From Pseudomonadota bacterium (GTDB lineage Bacteria; Pseudomonadota; Alphaproteobacteria; Rhizobiales; Rhizobiaceae), in contig JAEXMK010000064.1 in assembly GCA_023444445.1 (NCBI GenBank), positions 1-21,332 of the forward strand: a stretch of 21,332 nucleotides of DNA, read 5' to 3'. Within the stretch, counting starts at the first letter, position 1; every line of letters begins with the position of its first letter. Made by a program: the position numbers and the translations under genes. The notes under the pieces are model-generated. The model was not told where the DNA came from. It did no database searches and saw only the letters and a list, made by a program, of their open reading frames with translations. This document shows, in pieces, positions 1 through 8,233 of the stretch.

Positions 1-143
1 TCATGCGCCTGCGTCCAGCCGCCATCGGTGCGGCTGCCGACATAGATGAAGCAGACCTTCTTGGCGTCGGCGGCTTCAGCGGAGGAAACAACGCCTCCAA
101 GCGCCGCGATGGAAGCGGCAAGTGCGATGACCAGTTTTTTCAT
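1..143 (-). CDS. BMP-family ABC transporter substrate-binding protein, N-terminal part
   Basis: Periplasmic binding component of the importer encoded upstream. Only the first 47 codons are present; the rest lies beyond the left edge. The protein starts MKKLVIALAAS, has a hydrophobic signal segment and a likely cleavage after AEA (residues 22-24), then the mature start KKVCFIYVGS followed by DGGWTQAH. That beginning is typical of the BMP (Med/PnrA, purine nucleoside-binding) family. It is the last gene of a minus-strand operon, 33 nt after the second permease stop. The start is the only ATG preceding the signal peptide. The substrate cannot be read from this fragment; nucleosides or related compounds are an inference from the family. 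Confidence 0.82.
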   Translation of the reverse strand, partial: MKKLVIALAASIAALGGVVSSAEAADAKKVCFIYVGSRTDGGWTQAH

Positions 144-176
144 TTTTACCCCTGTTGGTTTGGAGACTGGATAGTT

Positions 177-1097
177 TTACCTGTCCGGCACGAAGGATTT
201 GCCCAGCGATGCCGGTGTATTGATCAAGGTCGTGCGGCGATTATGCGAGATGAGGACCAGCACGACAATAGTGGCGATATAGGGCAGCGCCGAAAGCAGC
301 TGTGACGGCACGCCGATGCCGAAGGCCTGCGCGTGCAACTGGCCGATGGTGACGGCGCCGAACAGATAACCGCCTGCCAGCAGACGCCAAGGACGCCAGG
401 AGGCGAAGACGACGAGCGCCAGCGCAATCCAGCCGCGCCCGGCCGACATGTTTTCCACCCATTGCGGCGTATAGACCAGCGATAGCTGTGCACCGGCAAG
501 GCCAGCGCAGGCGCCGCCGAACATGACGGTTAGATAGCGGGTACGGATAACGTTGATGCCGAGCGCATGAGCCGAAGCATGGCTGTCGCCGATAGCACGG
601 ATTTTAAGGCCCGTGCGGCTCTTGAACAGGAACCAGCCTATGCCGGCGACCAGCGCAATCGACATGTAGAAGATCAGATCCTGCCGGAACAGGAGCGGCC
701 CGATGAAGGGTATTTCCGACAGGACGGGAAACACGATCGGTTGCAGCTTGATGCCGGGCAGACCGACGAAACTTTCGCCCAGCATGCCCGAAACACCGAG
801 CCCGAGAATGGTAAGCGCAAGACCCGTCGCCACCTGGTTCGTCACCAGCGTCAGCGTCAGGAAACCGAACAGCAGCGAAAATACCGCGCCCGAGGCGATG
901 CCGGCGAGAATGCCGAGATAGGGCGAACCCGTCATATGCGCGGTCGCGAAAGCGCAGACGGCGCCCATGATCATCATGCCCTCGACGCCGAGGTTGAGCA
1001 CGCCCGAACGCTCCACCACCAGCTCGCCCGAGGCGGCGATGACCAGCGGCGTGGCGGCCGTAATGACGGTGAGGAGAATGGCCTGAAGCATATCCAT
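177..1097 (-). CDS. ABC transporter permease (BMP/nucleoside type), second permease
   Basis: Inner-membrane permease of 306 residues, BPD_transp_2 family (as in RbsC and the YufQ/NupQ nucleoside permeases). The sequence is mostly hydrophobic helices and has the family signature GVLNLGVEGMM near residues 33-43. The C-terminus ends in a short basic tail. The ATG at 1097 overlaps the stop of the preceding permease by one base (TGATG), which suggests translational coupling; a GTG one codon upstream is also in frame but less likely. It should pair with the product of 1097-2188 to form the membrane channel of the importer. Family assignment is strong; the substrate is not determined by the sequence. 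Confidence 0.9.
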   Translation of the reverse strand: MDMLQAILLTVITAATPLVIAASGELVVERSGVLNLGVEGMMIMGAVCAFATAHMTGSPYLGILAGIASGAVFSLLFGFLTLTLVTNQVATGLALTILGLGVSGMLGESFVGLPGIKLQPIVFPVLSEIPFIGPLLFRQDLIFYMSIALVAGIGWFLFKSRTGLKIRAIGDSHASAHALGINVIRTRYLTVMFGGACAGLAGAQLSLVYTPQWVENMSAGRGWIALALVVFASWRPWRLLAGGYLFGAVTIGQLHAQAFGIGVPSQLLSALPYIATIVVLVLISHNRRTTLINTPASLGKSFVPDR

Positions 1098-2188
1098 CAC
1101 GCCGCTCCTTCTCTGCGATGCGTCTTACCGTTGAAGACCACCTTGATGCGATAAAAAATCAGCGTATCGCAGGACAATACGAAGAACAGCATCAGCCCCT
1201 GAAACACCCGCGTCACCTTGTCTGAAACGCCGATGGAAAGCTGCGCCGCCTCGCCGCCGAGATAAGTCAGCGCCAGCACCAGCCCCGAGACGATGATACC
1301 GAGCGGATTGAGACGACCGAGAAAGGCAACGATGATGGCGGTAAAGCCGTAGCCAGGCGAAATGCTGGGCTGGAGGTGGCCGATGGAGCCGGATGCTTCC
1401 GAAATGCCCGCAAGACCGGCCAGCGCGCCTGATAGCAGCAGCGAAAACCATACCATGCGGCTTGATGAGAAACCAGCAAAGCGCCCTGCCCGCGCCGATT
1501 GGCCGAGCACGGTGACTTCAAAGCCCTTCAGCATGTAGCGCATCATGAACCACAGCGCGACGGCTGCAACGATGGCGAACACAAAGCCCCAATGCGCCCG
1601 GCCGGACGCCAGCATTTCCGGCAACACGGCGCTCTCGTTGAAGGGCTTGGTCTGCGGGAAATTATAACCGCCCGGATCGCGCCAGATGCCGCGCGTCAGC
1701 CAGTCGAGGAAAAGCTGCGCGACATAGACCAGCATCAGGCTGACGAGGATTTCGTTGGTGTTGAACTTGGTTTTCAACAGCGCCGGAATACCCGCATAAA
1801 GCGCACCGCCGACAGCACCCATCACCATCATCAGAGGCAGGATGAGCGGCGAATGCCAGTCGGGATAAAGCACCGGCAGAATGGAGCCGGTAATCGCACC
1901 GATGGTGAATTGCCCCTCCGCGCCGATATTCCAGTTGTTGGAGCGATAACAGATTGAAAGACCGACGCCGATCAGGATCAGCGGTGCAGCCTTGATCGCC
2001 AGCTCATGCAGTGACCAGACTTCCAGCAGCGGCTCGACGAAAAAAGCATAAAGCGCATGGGCCGGATTTTTGCCGAGCAGGGCGAACATGATGGCGCCGA
2101 CGAGCAGCGTCAGCACCAGCGCCAACAGTGGCGAAAGCAGGGTGAAAAGCCGGGAAACCCCTGCGCGTTTTTCAAGCTCAATGCGCAT
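1097..2188 (-). CDS. ABC transporter permease (BMP/nucleoside type), first permease
   Basis: Inner-membrane permease of 363 residues, BPD_transp_2 family (YufP-like). An N-terminal helix follows a basic start (MRIELEKRAG). Family features include CYRSNNWNIGAEGQF, the equivalent of the NLGVEG signature in the partner permease, and GYGFTAIIVAFLGRLNP near the C-terminal half, typical of nucleoside/sugar permeases. The start overlaps the end of the ATPase gene by 11 nt, and the stop overlaps the next permease start, so ATPase, permease and permease are tightly coupled. It is longer than its partner, as is usual for the first permease in such operons. Confidence 0.9.
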   Translation of the reverse strand: MRIELEKRAGVSRLFTLLSPLLALVLTLLVGAIMFALLGKNPAHALYAFFVEPLLEVWSLHELAIKAAPLILIGVGLSICYRSNNWNIGAEGQFTIGAITGSILPVLYPDWHSPLILPLMMVMGAVGGALYAGIPALLKTKFNTNEILVSLMLVYVAQLFLDWLTRGIWRDPGGYNFPQTKPFNESAVLPEMLASGRAHWGFVFAIVAAVALWFMMRYMLKGFEVTVLGQSARAGRFAGFSSSRMVWFSLLLSGALAGLAGISEASGSIGHLQPSISPGYGFTAIIVAFLGRLNPLGIIVSGLVLALTYLGGEAAQLSIGVSDKVTRVFQGLMLFFVLSCDTLIFYRIKVVFNGKTHRREGAA

Positions 2189-3746
2189 GCTGGGCGGCCC
2201 CCGAATGTGTGTGAATGCCGCCCATCAACAGGCCGATCTTTTCAAGCGTCATCTCCTCCACCGGATGAGCCTCGGAAAGCTTGCCGTCGGAAATCACTGC
2301 GATATTAGTGGCAACCTCGAAGATTTCATCGAGATCCTGGCTGATGACGATGACGGCCGATCCCGCCTTGGCAAGATCGACAAGCGCCTGGCGAATACGA
2401 CTTGCGGCACCCGCATCCACACCCCAGGTCGGCTGGTTGACGACAAGCACGGACGGCTGACGGTCAAGCTCGCGCCCGACGATGAATTTCTGCAGATTGC
2501 CGCCCGAAAGCGAACCTGCCAGCGGATCGGCCCCGCTTTTGCGCACATCCATGGTTTCGGAAATGCGCCGCGCCGCCGCCTTGATGGCCGAACCTCTGAC
2601 GATGCGCAGAAAACCGCCGGTCAGAAAGGCCTTGCGGTCTGACCGCGCCCGCGCAAGCAACAGATTATCGGAAAGGCTCATGCCGGGAACGGCGGCGTGA
2701 CCGTGGCGCTCCTCCGGCACAAAACCCGCACCCATCAGCCGGCGGCCATTGATGCCAATCCGGCCAACCGGCTTGCCCCGCAAATGGATAGCGTCATTAT
2801 CATAAACGGGATATTCGCCTGAGAGCGCATCGAACAGCTCGCCCTGCCCGTTGCCGGCCACACCGGCAATCGCGAGCACCTCACCGGCGCGTACATTCAT
2901 GGAGATCGATTTCAGCGCCACGGCAAACGGCGTGCGCGGCGCGACCGAAAGCCCCATCACCTCGATCTGCGGCGCGCCGAGCGCCTCGCCCGTCGCACGC
3001 GAAACGCTGGCAACGTCACTGCCGACCATCATGCGCGCCAGCGAGGCCGGCGTTTCCTTGCGCGGATCGCAGGCGCCCGTCACCTTGCCGTGACGCAGGA
3101 CAGTGGCACGATCGCAGATGCGCTGCACCTCTTCCAGCCTGTGGCTGATGTAAAGCACAGAACGGCCTTCGGCCTTCAGTTTTGCCAGCGTCTCGAACAG
3201 CTTGTCGGCTTCCTGCGGCGTCAGCACCGAGGTCGGTTCGTCGAGAATGATCAGGCGTGGGTTCTGCAAGAGGGCGCGGACGATCTCTATCCGCTGGCGC
3301 TCGCCTACCGAAAGGTCGGCCACATGCGCGTATGGATCAAGCGGCAGGCCATAGGCCCGCGACAGCGTTTCCGCTTCCCTGGCAATTTCCTTCAGAGAAA
3401 TTTTCGGATCGAGCGACAGGGCAATGTTTTCAGCGACCGTCAGTGCCTCGAACAGCGAAAAATGCTGGAACACCATGCCGATGCCGAGCCTGCGGGCCTC
3501 GCTGGGCGAGCCCACGGAAACCGGCTGACCCTGCCAGATGATATCGCCCTCAGTGGGCGAAAGCACGCCGAACAGCATCTTGACGAGCGTGGATTTTCCC
3601 GCGCCGTTTTCACCCAGAAGCGCATGGATTTCGCCCGGTGCAATATCGAGATCGATGCCGTTACAGGCTGCGAAATTGCCGAACAGCTTTGTCAGCTTGC
3701 GAACCGACAGGAGAGGCACGGCCTCCGGCGCCAAAGTTCCAGTCAC
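2178..3746 (-). CDS. ABC transporter ATP-binding protein with two ATPase cassettes (BMP/nucleoside type)
   Basis: Cytoplasmic ATPase of 522 residues that powers the importer. The N-terminal cassette is complete: Walker A GENGAGKST (45-53), signature LSVGE (145-149), Walker B LIILDEPTS (165-173) and the switch histidine in ISHRLEE (around 202). The C-terminal cassette is degenerate in its P-loop (GVAGNGQGEL, 295-304, no GKS/T) and has NQPT in place of DEPT (437-440), but keeps LSGGN (413-417). This is the normal pattern for the RbsA/YufO group, so it is not a defect. The start is GTG, preceded by GAGAGAGGGAACTC as ribosome site. It is the first gene of the operon, about 200 nt after pcs on the same strand. 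Confidence 0.92.
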   Translation of the reverse strand: MTGTLAPEAVPLLSVRKLTKLFGNFAACNGIDLDIAPGEIHALLGENGAGKSTLVKMLFGVLSPTEGDIIWQGQPVSVGSPSEARRLGIGMVFQHFSLFEALTVAENIALSLDPKISLKEIAREAETLSRAYGLPLDPYAHVADLSVGERQRIEIVRALLQNPRLIILDEPTSVLTPQEADKLFETLAKLKAEGRSVLYISHRLEEVQRICDRATVLRHGKVTGACDPRKETPASLARMMVGSDVASVSRATGEALGAPQIEVMGLSVAPRTPFAVALKSISMNVRAGEVLAIAGVAGNGQGELFDALSGEYPVYDNDAIHLRGKPVGRIGINGRRLMGAGFVPEERHGHAAVPGMSLSDNLLLARARSDRKAFLTGGFLRIVRGSAIKAAARRISETMDVRKSGADPLAGSLSGGNLQKFIVGRELDRQPSVLVVNQPTWGVDAGAASRIRQALVDLAKAGSAVIVISQDLDEIFEVATNIAVISDGKLSEAHPVEEMTLEKIGLLMGGIHTHSGAAQHAH

Positions 3747-3898
3747 GAGTTCCCTCTCTCACCGGACGTCCATGCCTTCTGCGAGGCGTTTCAACGGCCG
3801 CGGTCATTGTTCCCAATCGCGCCGCAGGTCGTATGCAATGCTGCGCCATCATGATGTATTGATAACTGTTTTGCTGCTGCGCACAACATAAAAAGCAG

Positions 3899-3925
3899 TT
3901 GCTTAAATGCAATTTGCACAAGCAA
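3899..3925. promoter_or_regulatory. Nested palindromic operator candidate upstream of the ABC importer operon
   Basis: TTGCTT at 3899-3904 and AAGCAA at 3920-3925 form an inverted repeat. Almost concentric with it is the near-perfect palindrome TGCAATTTGCA at 3908-3918. It lies between pcs and the ATPase gene, about 150 nt upstream of the GTG start, where a repressor of the LacI or GntR type could bind. The symmetry is seen; the role is inferred. Confidence 0.35.
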
Positions 3926-3945
3926 TAAACGGCTTTACCTTTTTC

Positions 3946-4713
3946 TTATTTCGCGCCCAGCGAGGGAAAAAACTGCAATATCCCGCCGATGCAATAAAGA
4001 TAGATGCCGCTCGCCACGAAGGCGACCACCGCCCATGTCGGCGTCTGGAAATGCATCAGCAGCGCGTAACCGCCAAGCGCGCACCAGATGGCCACGACGA
4101 GCAGATTAAGCGGCCGCAGCCGTTTTACCCGCACCGGATGCAGGAAATTGATCGGCAGGAATGTCAGGAACACCGAGACGGTGACGACGATCATGGCCGT
4201 GGTTGCGCTGGCATCCATGACGAACAGGGTGAACACCACCATGTTCCACACCACCGGGAAGCCGGAGAAGAAATATTCATCCGTTTTCATGCCCATATCG
4301 GCATAATAAATGGCGCTCGACACCACGATCATGCCGGCCGCCACGAAGGACAGCGGCTCGCCGATCATGCCGCTCTGATAAAGCGCAAAGGCGGGCAACA
4401 GCACATAGGTGACGTAGTCGATAATATTGTCGAGCGTATCGCCGGACCAGTTGGGCAGAACTTCCTTCACCCGCACCTTGCGGGCAATGGGTCCGTCGAT
4501 ACCGTCGACCAGAAGTGCCAGCCCCAGCCACCAGAACATATCGACAAACCGGTGTTCGGAAGCGGCGACGACGCCAAGAAAAGCCAGAAACGACCCGGAC
4601 GCCGTCAAAATATGAACGGAAAAGGCGCGGATTTCCGCGTAGGGAACACGCTTGTAGTTGAAAATTTTCATGATCAGCGTCTGCGCCCCGTTTTTTCCAT
4701 CCGCCCTGTTCAT
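3946..4713 (-). CDS. pcs: Phosphatidylcholine synthase (CDP-diacylglycerol + choline)
   Basis: Integral membrane enzyme that makes phosphatidylcholine in one step from CDP-diacylglycerol and choline; known from rhizobia, agrobacteria and other host-associated bacteria. The CDP-alcohol phosphotransferase motif is present in the Pcs form: D73-G74, A77-R78, then 12 residues, G91, D95 and D99. Ordinary members of the superfamily have 8 residues in that gap. About eight hydrophobic segments follow. The long form is 255 residues. A second ATG at 4671 gives 241 residues beginning MKIFNYKRVPYAEIRAFSVH, the length and start I recall for the Sinorhizobium enzyme; neither start has a strong ribosome site, so the shorter form may be the true one. 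Confidence 0.93.
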   Translation of the reverse strand: MNRADGKNGAQTLIMKIFNYKRVPYAEIRAFSVHILTASGSFLAFLGVVAASEHRFVDMFWWLGLALLVDGIDGPIARKVRVKEVLPNWSGDTLDNIIDYVTYVLLPAFALYQSGMIGEPLSFVAAGMIVVSSAIYYADMGMKTDEYFFSGFPVVWNMVVFTLFVMDASATTAMIVVTVSVFLTFLPINFLHPVRVKRLRPLNLLVVAIWCALGGYALLMHFQTPTWAVVAFVASGIYLYCIGGILQFFPSLGAK

Positions 4714-4848
4714 TCCGGTATGCGGCCATTCACCACGCTTTGCAACCGGCTGAATTCGCTTATCCTACGGCTAATATCGCTTCTCGACCAACGAATGTTT
4801 GTGCCCGGATGTTCCGGCGCCCAAGTGGATTTACCCGCACAAAGCTTC

Positions 4849-4854
4849 TATGAT
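4849..4854 (+). promoter_or_regulatory. Possible -10 box for the UbiH-type hydroxylase gene
   Basis: TATGAT lies 29 nt upstream of the ATG at 4883. A partial -35 (TGGATT, 4826-4831) sits 17 nt upstream of it. The -10 is good but the -35 is poor, so this is only a candidate. AGGA in CAGGACC just before the ATG is the likely ribosome site. Confidence 0.25.
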
Positions 4855-4882
4855 GCGCGGGAAATAACAACGGATCAGGACC

Positions 4883-6091
4883 ATGAGACACTTCGATATC
4901 GCTATTACCGGTGCGGGACTTGCGGGCCAGATCGCAGCAATTGCGCTGGCGCGGGCCGGCCGCCATGTGGCGCTCATCGCACCTTCCAGCGACAGGAAGG
5001 ACCGGCGCACCACGGCTTTGATGGACCAGTCAATCCGTTTCATGGATCGCCTCGGCCTCTGGTCACGCGTAGCACCCTCTGCCGCACGCCTTTCCACCAT
5101 GCAGATAATCGACGGCACCGACCGCTTGCTGCGCGCGCCGACGGTCCAGTTCCGCTCCTCCGAAATCGGTCTCGACGCTTTCGGCTGGAATATTCCGAAC
5201 GAGGCGTTGCTCGGTGTTCTCGGCGAAGCATTGGAGCAGGAACACAATATCACCCGCCTCGACACGACTGCCGAGACGATCGACATCGGCAATGACCGTA
5301 TCTCGATCACGATCGCGGATGGCGACGTGGTTTCCGCCGATTTCCTGATCGGGGCGGATGGCAGGAAATCGATGGTGCGGGAAGCGGCCGGCATTGGTGC
5401 CAAATCCTGGTCTTATCCGCAGACCGCCGTGGTTTTAAACTTCGGCCATAGCCGCCTGCATGGCAATATTTCGACGGAATTCCACACCCCCACCGGACCT
5501 TTCACCCAGGTTCCCCTGCCCGGTAACCGCTCCAGCCTCGTCTGGGTTGTCACGCCGCAGCAGGCCGAAGAATTGACGGCGCTGCCGCTGGAAGCGCTCA
5601 GCCTCCGGGTCGAGGAACGCATGCAATCCATGCTCGGAGCTGTGACCGTGGAAGACAGCGTACAGGCATGGCCGCTCTCTTCTATGACGGCGCATCGTTT
5701 CGGCAAGGGCCGCGTCGCCCTGATCGGTGAGGCGGCGCATGGTTTCCCACCCATCGGTGCACAGGGCCTTAACCTCAGCCTGCGCGACATCATCGTGCTG
5801 ACGGAACTGCTCGGCGCCGTCTCTGACCGCCCAATTGCGGCCGATGCCGGCAACAGCTTCGACCGCAGGCGGCGCGCGGATGTCTATAGCCGGACGCTGA
5901 GCGTCGATCTTTTGAACCGGTCGCTGCTTTCCGACTTCCTGCCCATCCAGATGGCCCGCGCGGCAGGCCTGCACGTCCTCTCCGGCATAGGCACGCTCAG
6001 AAGCATGCTCATGCGCGAAGGCATTGAGCCGGGACGTGGACTGAAAGCCCTGCCCTCGCTGCTGTTCGGCAGTTTCAAAAAGGCTGGATGA
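4883..6091 (+). CDS. UbiH/UbiF/VisC-family FAD-dependent hydroxylase (ubiquinone biosynthesis)
   Basis: Flavin monooxygenase of 402 residues, probably one of the ring hydroxylases of ubiquinone synthesis. The N-terminal FAD-binding Rossmann motif GAGLAG is at residues 10-15. A middle GADGRKSMVR is the second conserved motif of aromatic hydroxylases, and the FAD ribityl-binding motif near residue 290 reads GRVALIGEAAHGFPPIGAQGLNLSLRD in two halves, with GEAAH where the family consensus is GDAAH. Alpha-proteobacteria often carry a broad-range enzyme (UbiL type) instead of separate UbiI, UbiH and UbiF, so the position hydroxylated cannot be read from the sequence. The ATG follows CAGGACC. Its 3' end overlaps the convergent AEC gene by 17 nt. 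Confidence 0.85.
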   Translation: MRHFDIAITGAGLAGQIAAIALARAGRHVALIAPSSDRKDRRTTALMDQSIRFMDRLGLWSRVAPSAARLSTMQIIDGTDRLLRAPTVQFRSSEIGLDAFGWNIPNEALLGVLGEALEQEHNITRLDTTAETIDIGNDRISITIADGDVVSADFLIGADGRKSMVREAAGIGAKSWSYPQTAVVLNFGHSRLHGNISTEFHTPTGPFTQVPLPGNRSSLVWVVTPQQAEELTALPLEALSLRVEERMQSMLGAVTVEDSVQAWPLSSMTAHRFGKGRVALIGEAAHGFPPIGAQGLNLSLRDIIVLTELLGAVSDRPIAADAGNSFDRRRRADVYSRTLSVDLLNRSLLSDFLPIQMARAAGLHVLSGIGTLRSMLMREGIEPGRGLKALPSLLFGSFKKAG

Positions 6092-7013
6092 AATAAACCA
6101 CGCCGGTCAGCGTGAAGACCGACAGCACCGTCGAGATCAGGATCGTGGCCGACGCCCTCTCCTGCCAGACGTGATATTGCTGACCGATGACGAAGACATT
6201 TGTCGCTGTCGGCAGCGCGGCCAGCAGCACTGCGGAATAAATCCACACCGGCTCGAATCGCCCGAGCGACGAGAGAACAAGATAAGCCGCAAGCGGATGC
6301 AGGATTAGCTTGGCCGGCACGATATAGCTGATTTCCACCGGAACCCTTTTCATCGGCCGCAGCGCTAGCGTCACACCCATGGCGAAGAGAGCACAGGGCG
6401 CAGCCGACTGCGCCAGATAATCCACCAGCCGCTGCATTGCCTCCGGTGGCTGCCAGGAGAACGAAGCGGCCAGAAAACCGGCGACGACAGACACGATGAA
6501 GGGATGGGTGATGACCTTGCGCGCCACATCCAGGGCAAGCCGTCCCGCCGAGCGCTTGTCCCCGCCCGCAACCGCCATCATCGCCGGCGCGACGATGAAA
6601 TGCGCAGCGTTTTCAAGGCAGACGATCAGCGCCACCGGCACCGCAGCCTTCTCGCCCAGCGCCAGAAGCGCAATGCCCGGGCCCATATAACCGATATTGC
6701 CATAGCTGGCCGCGAAACTCTGGATCGTGGTTTCGGCCAGACTGTTCCCGCGCACAAAACGGCCGATAAGGAACACCAAAAGGAAAATGCCGTAGGTGCA
6801 GGCAAGGCTGGCAACGACAAAATCCATCCGCGCCAGCTCTTCCACCGGCGTTTTTGACACAAGCTTGAAAAACAGCGCCGGCAGCGCGGCATAGATAATG
6901 AAGGTATTCAGCCAGCCCATGGCTTCGACTGGCTGTTTGGTGATGCGCGCCGCACCGTAGCCAATGAAGATCAGGCCAAAAAACGGCAAAAGCAGTCCAA
7001 CAATATCGGCCAC
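6075..7013 (-). CDS. AEC-family transporter (auxin efflux carrier / malonate permease type)
   Basis: Inner-membrane carrier of 312 residues with about ten hydrophobic helices in two halves, membrane transport protein family (Mem_trans). Typical features are the N-terminal LLPFFGLIFIGYGAARI segment, YGNIGYMGPGIALLALG in the middle and a C-terminal helix containing LPTATNVFVIGQQY. Members move malonate or other organic anions, or are uncharacterised; the plant auxin efflux link is only by homology. The start is GTG, chosen because GAGGGAAGG precedes it closely. The last 17 nt overlap the convergent hydroxylase gene. The substrate is unknown. Confidence 0.86.
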   Translation of the reverse strand: MADIVGLLLPFFGLIFIGYGAARITKQPVEAMGWLNTFIIYAALPALFFKLVSKTPVEELARMDFVVASLACTYGIFLLVFLIGRFVRGNSLAETTIQSFAASYGNIGYMGPGIALLALGEKAAVPVALIVCLENAAHFIVAPAMMAVAGGDKRSAGRLALDVARKVITHPFIVSVVAGFLAASFSWQPPEAMQRLVDYLAQSAAPCALFAMGVTLALRPMKRVPVEISYIVPAKLILHPLAAYLVLSSLGRFEPVWIYSAVLLAALPTATNVFVIGQQYHVWQERASATILISTVLSVFTLTGVVYFIQPF

Positions 7014-7045
7014 GGCCTTCCCTCAGAGCAAGTTCAGCCGGAGGC

Positions 7046-7807
7046 TTAGCCGATTTGCATTAGGATCGGAAAGGTCTCCTGGAACCAGATTGCGACATTG
7101 GTGATGAAACCGGACATGAAAGCGAGACCGGTGAGCACCAGCAGCACGCCGAGCAGCTTTTCCACGAGGCCGAGATGGCGGCGGAAGCGCACGAGGAAAC
7201 GCATGAACGACCCGGAGAACGCCGCCGCGATCCAGAACGGCACCGCAAGACCAAGTGAATAGACCGCAAGCAGCATCGCGCCATCGCCCACCGTATCACG
7301 CGAAGCGGCAACCCCGAGGATTGCCCCCAGAACCGGGCCGATGCACGGTGTCCAGCCAAAGGCGAAGGCGAGGCCCATGACATAGGCTCCGGACAGCGTG
7401 GCGGGCTTGCCCGCCCCTTGAAACCGCGCTTCGCGCGAAAACAGGCCGATGCGAAAAACCCCGAGAAAATTCAGACCCATGAGGATAATGATGAAACCGC
7501 CGATCTTGGCGAGGATATCGAGATTCTGCCGCAGAAGCGTACCGATCGTCGAAGCGCCTGCCCCAAGCGCCACAAACACCGTGGCGAAACCGAGCGTGAA
7601 GCAGAAAGCCGAAAACAGCACGGCCCGTCGAATCTCCGGCCGCGGCGCGGTCTCCTCCGTCCTGAACTGCTCGACCGAAACACCCGCCATGTAACAGAGA
7701 TAAGGCGGCACCAGCGGCAGGACGCAGGGCGAGAGAAATGAAAGAGCGCCGGCCAGAAGCGCACTGAACAGGGAAATATCGGCAATCGACAAGAAAGAAC
7801 TCCGCAT
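7046..7807 (-). CDS. ccdA: CcdA-type cytochrome c biogenesis / thiol:disulfide transmembrane protein
   Basis: Membrane protein of 253 residues with six predicted helices, DsbD_2 family. It passes electrons from cytoplasmic thioredoxin to periplasmic thiols, chiefly for cytochrome c maturation. The two redox cysteines are visible in the internal repeats: SPCVLPLVPP (Cys28 with this start) and TPCIGPVLGA. I chose the ATG at 7807 because the conserved part (DISLFSALLAGALSFLSPC) begins right after it; a GTG at 7849 would add 14 basic residues (267 in all) and cannot be excluded. The preceding minus-strand neighbour across the gap is none; the region upstream leads into the tRNA-Lys promoter. Confidence 0.88.
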   Translation of the reverse strand: MRSSFLSIADISLFSALLAGALSFLSPCVLPLVPPYLCYMAGVSVEQFRTEETAPRPEIRRAVLFSAFCFTLGFATVFVALGAGASTIGTLLRQNLDILAKIGGFIIILMGLNFLGVFRIGLFSREARFQGAGKPATLSGAYVMGLAFAFGWTPCIGPVLGAILGVAASRDTVGDGAMLLAVYSLGLAVPFWIAAAFSGSFMRFLVRFRRHLGLVEKLLGVLLVLTGLAFMSGFITNVAIWFQETFPILMQIG

Positions 7808-8006
7808 CCCGCAAAGCCCCGCGATTCTCACTATTCGCCGATGCTTCACGTTTCATTTTCATGCATGTCATTGCTGCAAAACGATTTCACCCGTCTGCCG
7901 ACACGTCTGAAGCCGGTTTTATCCCCAGCCGCCCCCTCTCTCCAATCACCTTTTCGGGGGTGCGACAAAAAAAACCGTATTGCGTGTCGAAACCGCTTTT
8001 TTTGGG

Positions 8007-8035
8007 TTGACCGAACGGATCGCTCTACCTATGTT
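8007..8035 (+). promoter_or_regulatory. Promoter of tRNA-Lys
   Basis: TTGACC (8007-8012) and TATGTT (8030-8035) are separated by exactly 17 nt, close to the sigma-70 consensus used for rhizobial housekeeping genes. The tRNA begins 37 nt after the -10 box. The 7808-8006 stretch upstream shows no gene. Confidence 0.65.
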
Positions 8036-8071
8036 CCGCGCACTTCCGAAGGGCAACCAAGCCCGCCGCGG

Positions 8072-8147
8072 GAGAGCGTAGCTCAGCCGGTAGAGCAACT
8101 GACTTTTAATCAGTAGGTCCAGGGTTCGAATCCCTGCGCTCTCACCA
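8072..8147 (+). tRNA. tRNA-Lys (anticodon TTT)
   Basis: A 76-nt cloverleaf with encoded CCA. The acceptor stem GAGAGCG (8072-8078) pairs with CGCTCTC (8137-8143), followed by discriminator A and CCA. The anticodon arm is ACTGA, loop CTTTTAA, TCAGT, giving anticodon TTT at 8105-8107. The T arm CAGGGTTCGAATCCCTG is standard. Its 3' part is the attachment site of the element that follows, and the gene is kept intact by the element's copy of the sequence. Confidence 0.98.
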
Positions 8148-8153
8148 ACGGAA
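8099..8153 (+). repeat. Left attachment site (attL), 3' end of tRNA-Lys
   Basis: A 55-nt block identical to 13870-13924. It covers the anticodon arm to the CCA of the tRNA plus six flanking bases. A looser match continues to 8170, with a CAACGG / CCGTTG hairpin (8146-8151, 8165-8170) present at both ends. Confidence 0.9.
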
Positions 8154-8233
8154 TCAAGTACTTACCGTTGAAAATCAGCCCAAAACCGGTAGAATAACCC
8201 TCACACATGTCTCGCACAGTTTGAGAGGGTATA

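Noticed and set aside
2178..3746. Missing Walker A lysine and altered Walker B in the second ATPase cassette
   Set aside because: This degeneracy is standard in RbsA/YufO-type double ATPases, so it is not a mutation of interest.
3907..5295. Long plus-strand open frame of 462 codons across pcs and into the hydroxylase gene
   Set aside because: It lies antisense to pcs and then in another frame of the hydroxylase gene, both of which are clear families. Its composition is that of a shadow frame in GC-rich DNA.
5413..5974. Minus-strand frames of 146 and 179 codons inside the hydroxylase gene
   Set aside because: Antisense shadows of a well-defined flavoprotein with FAD motifs on the plus strand.
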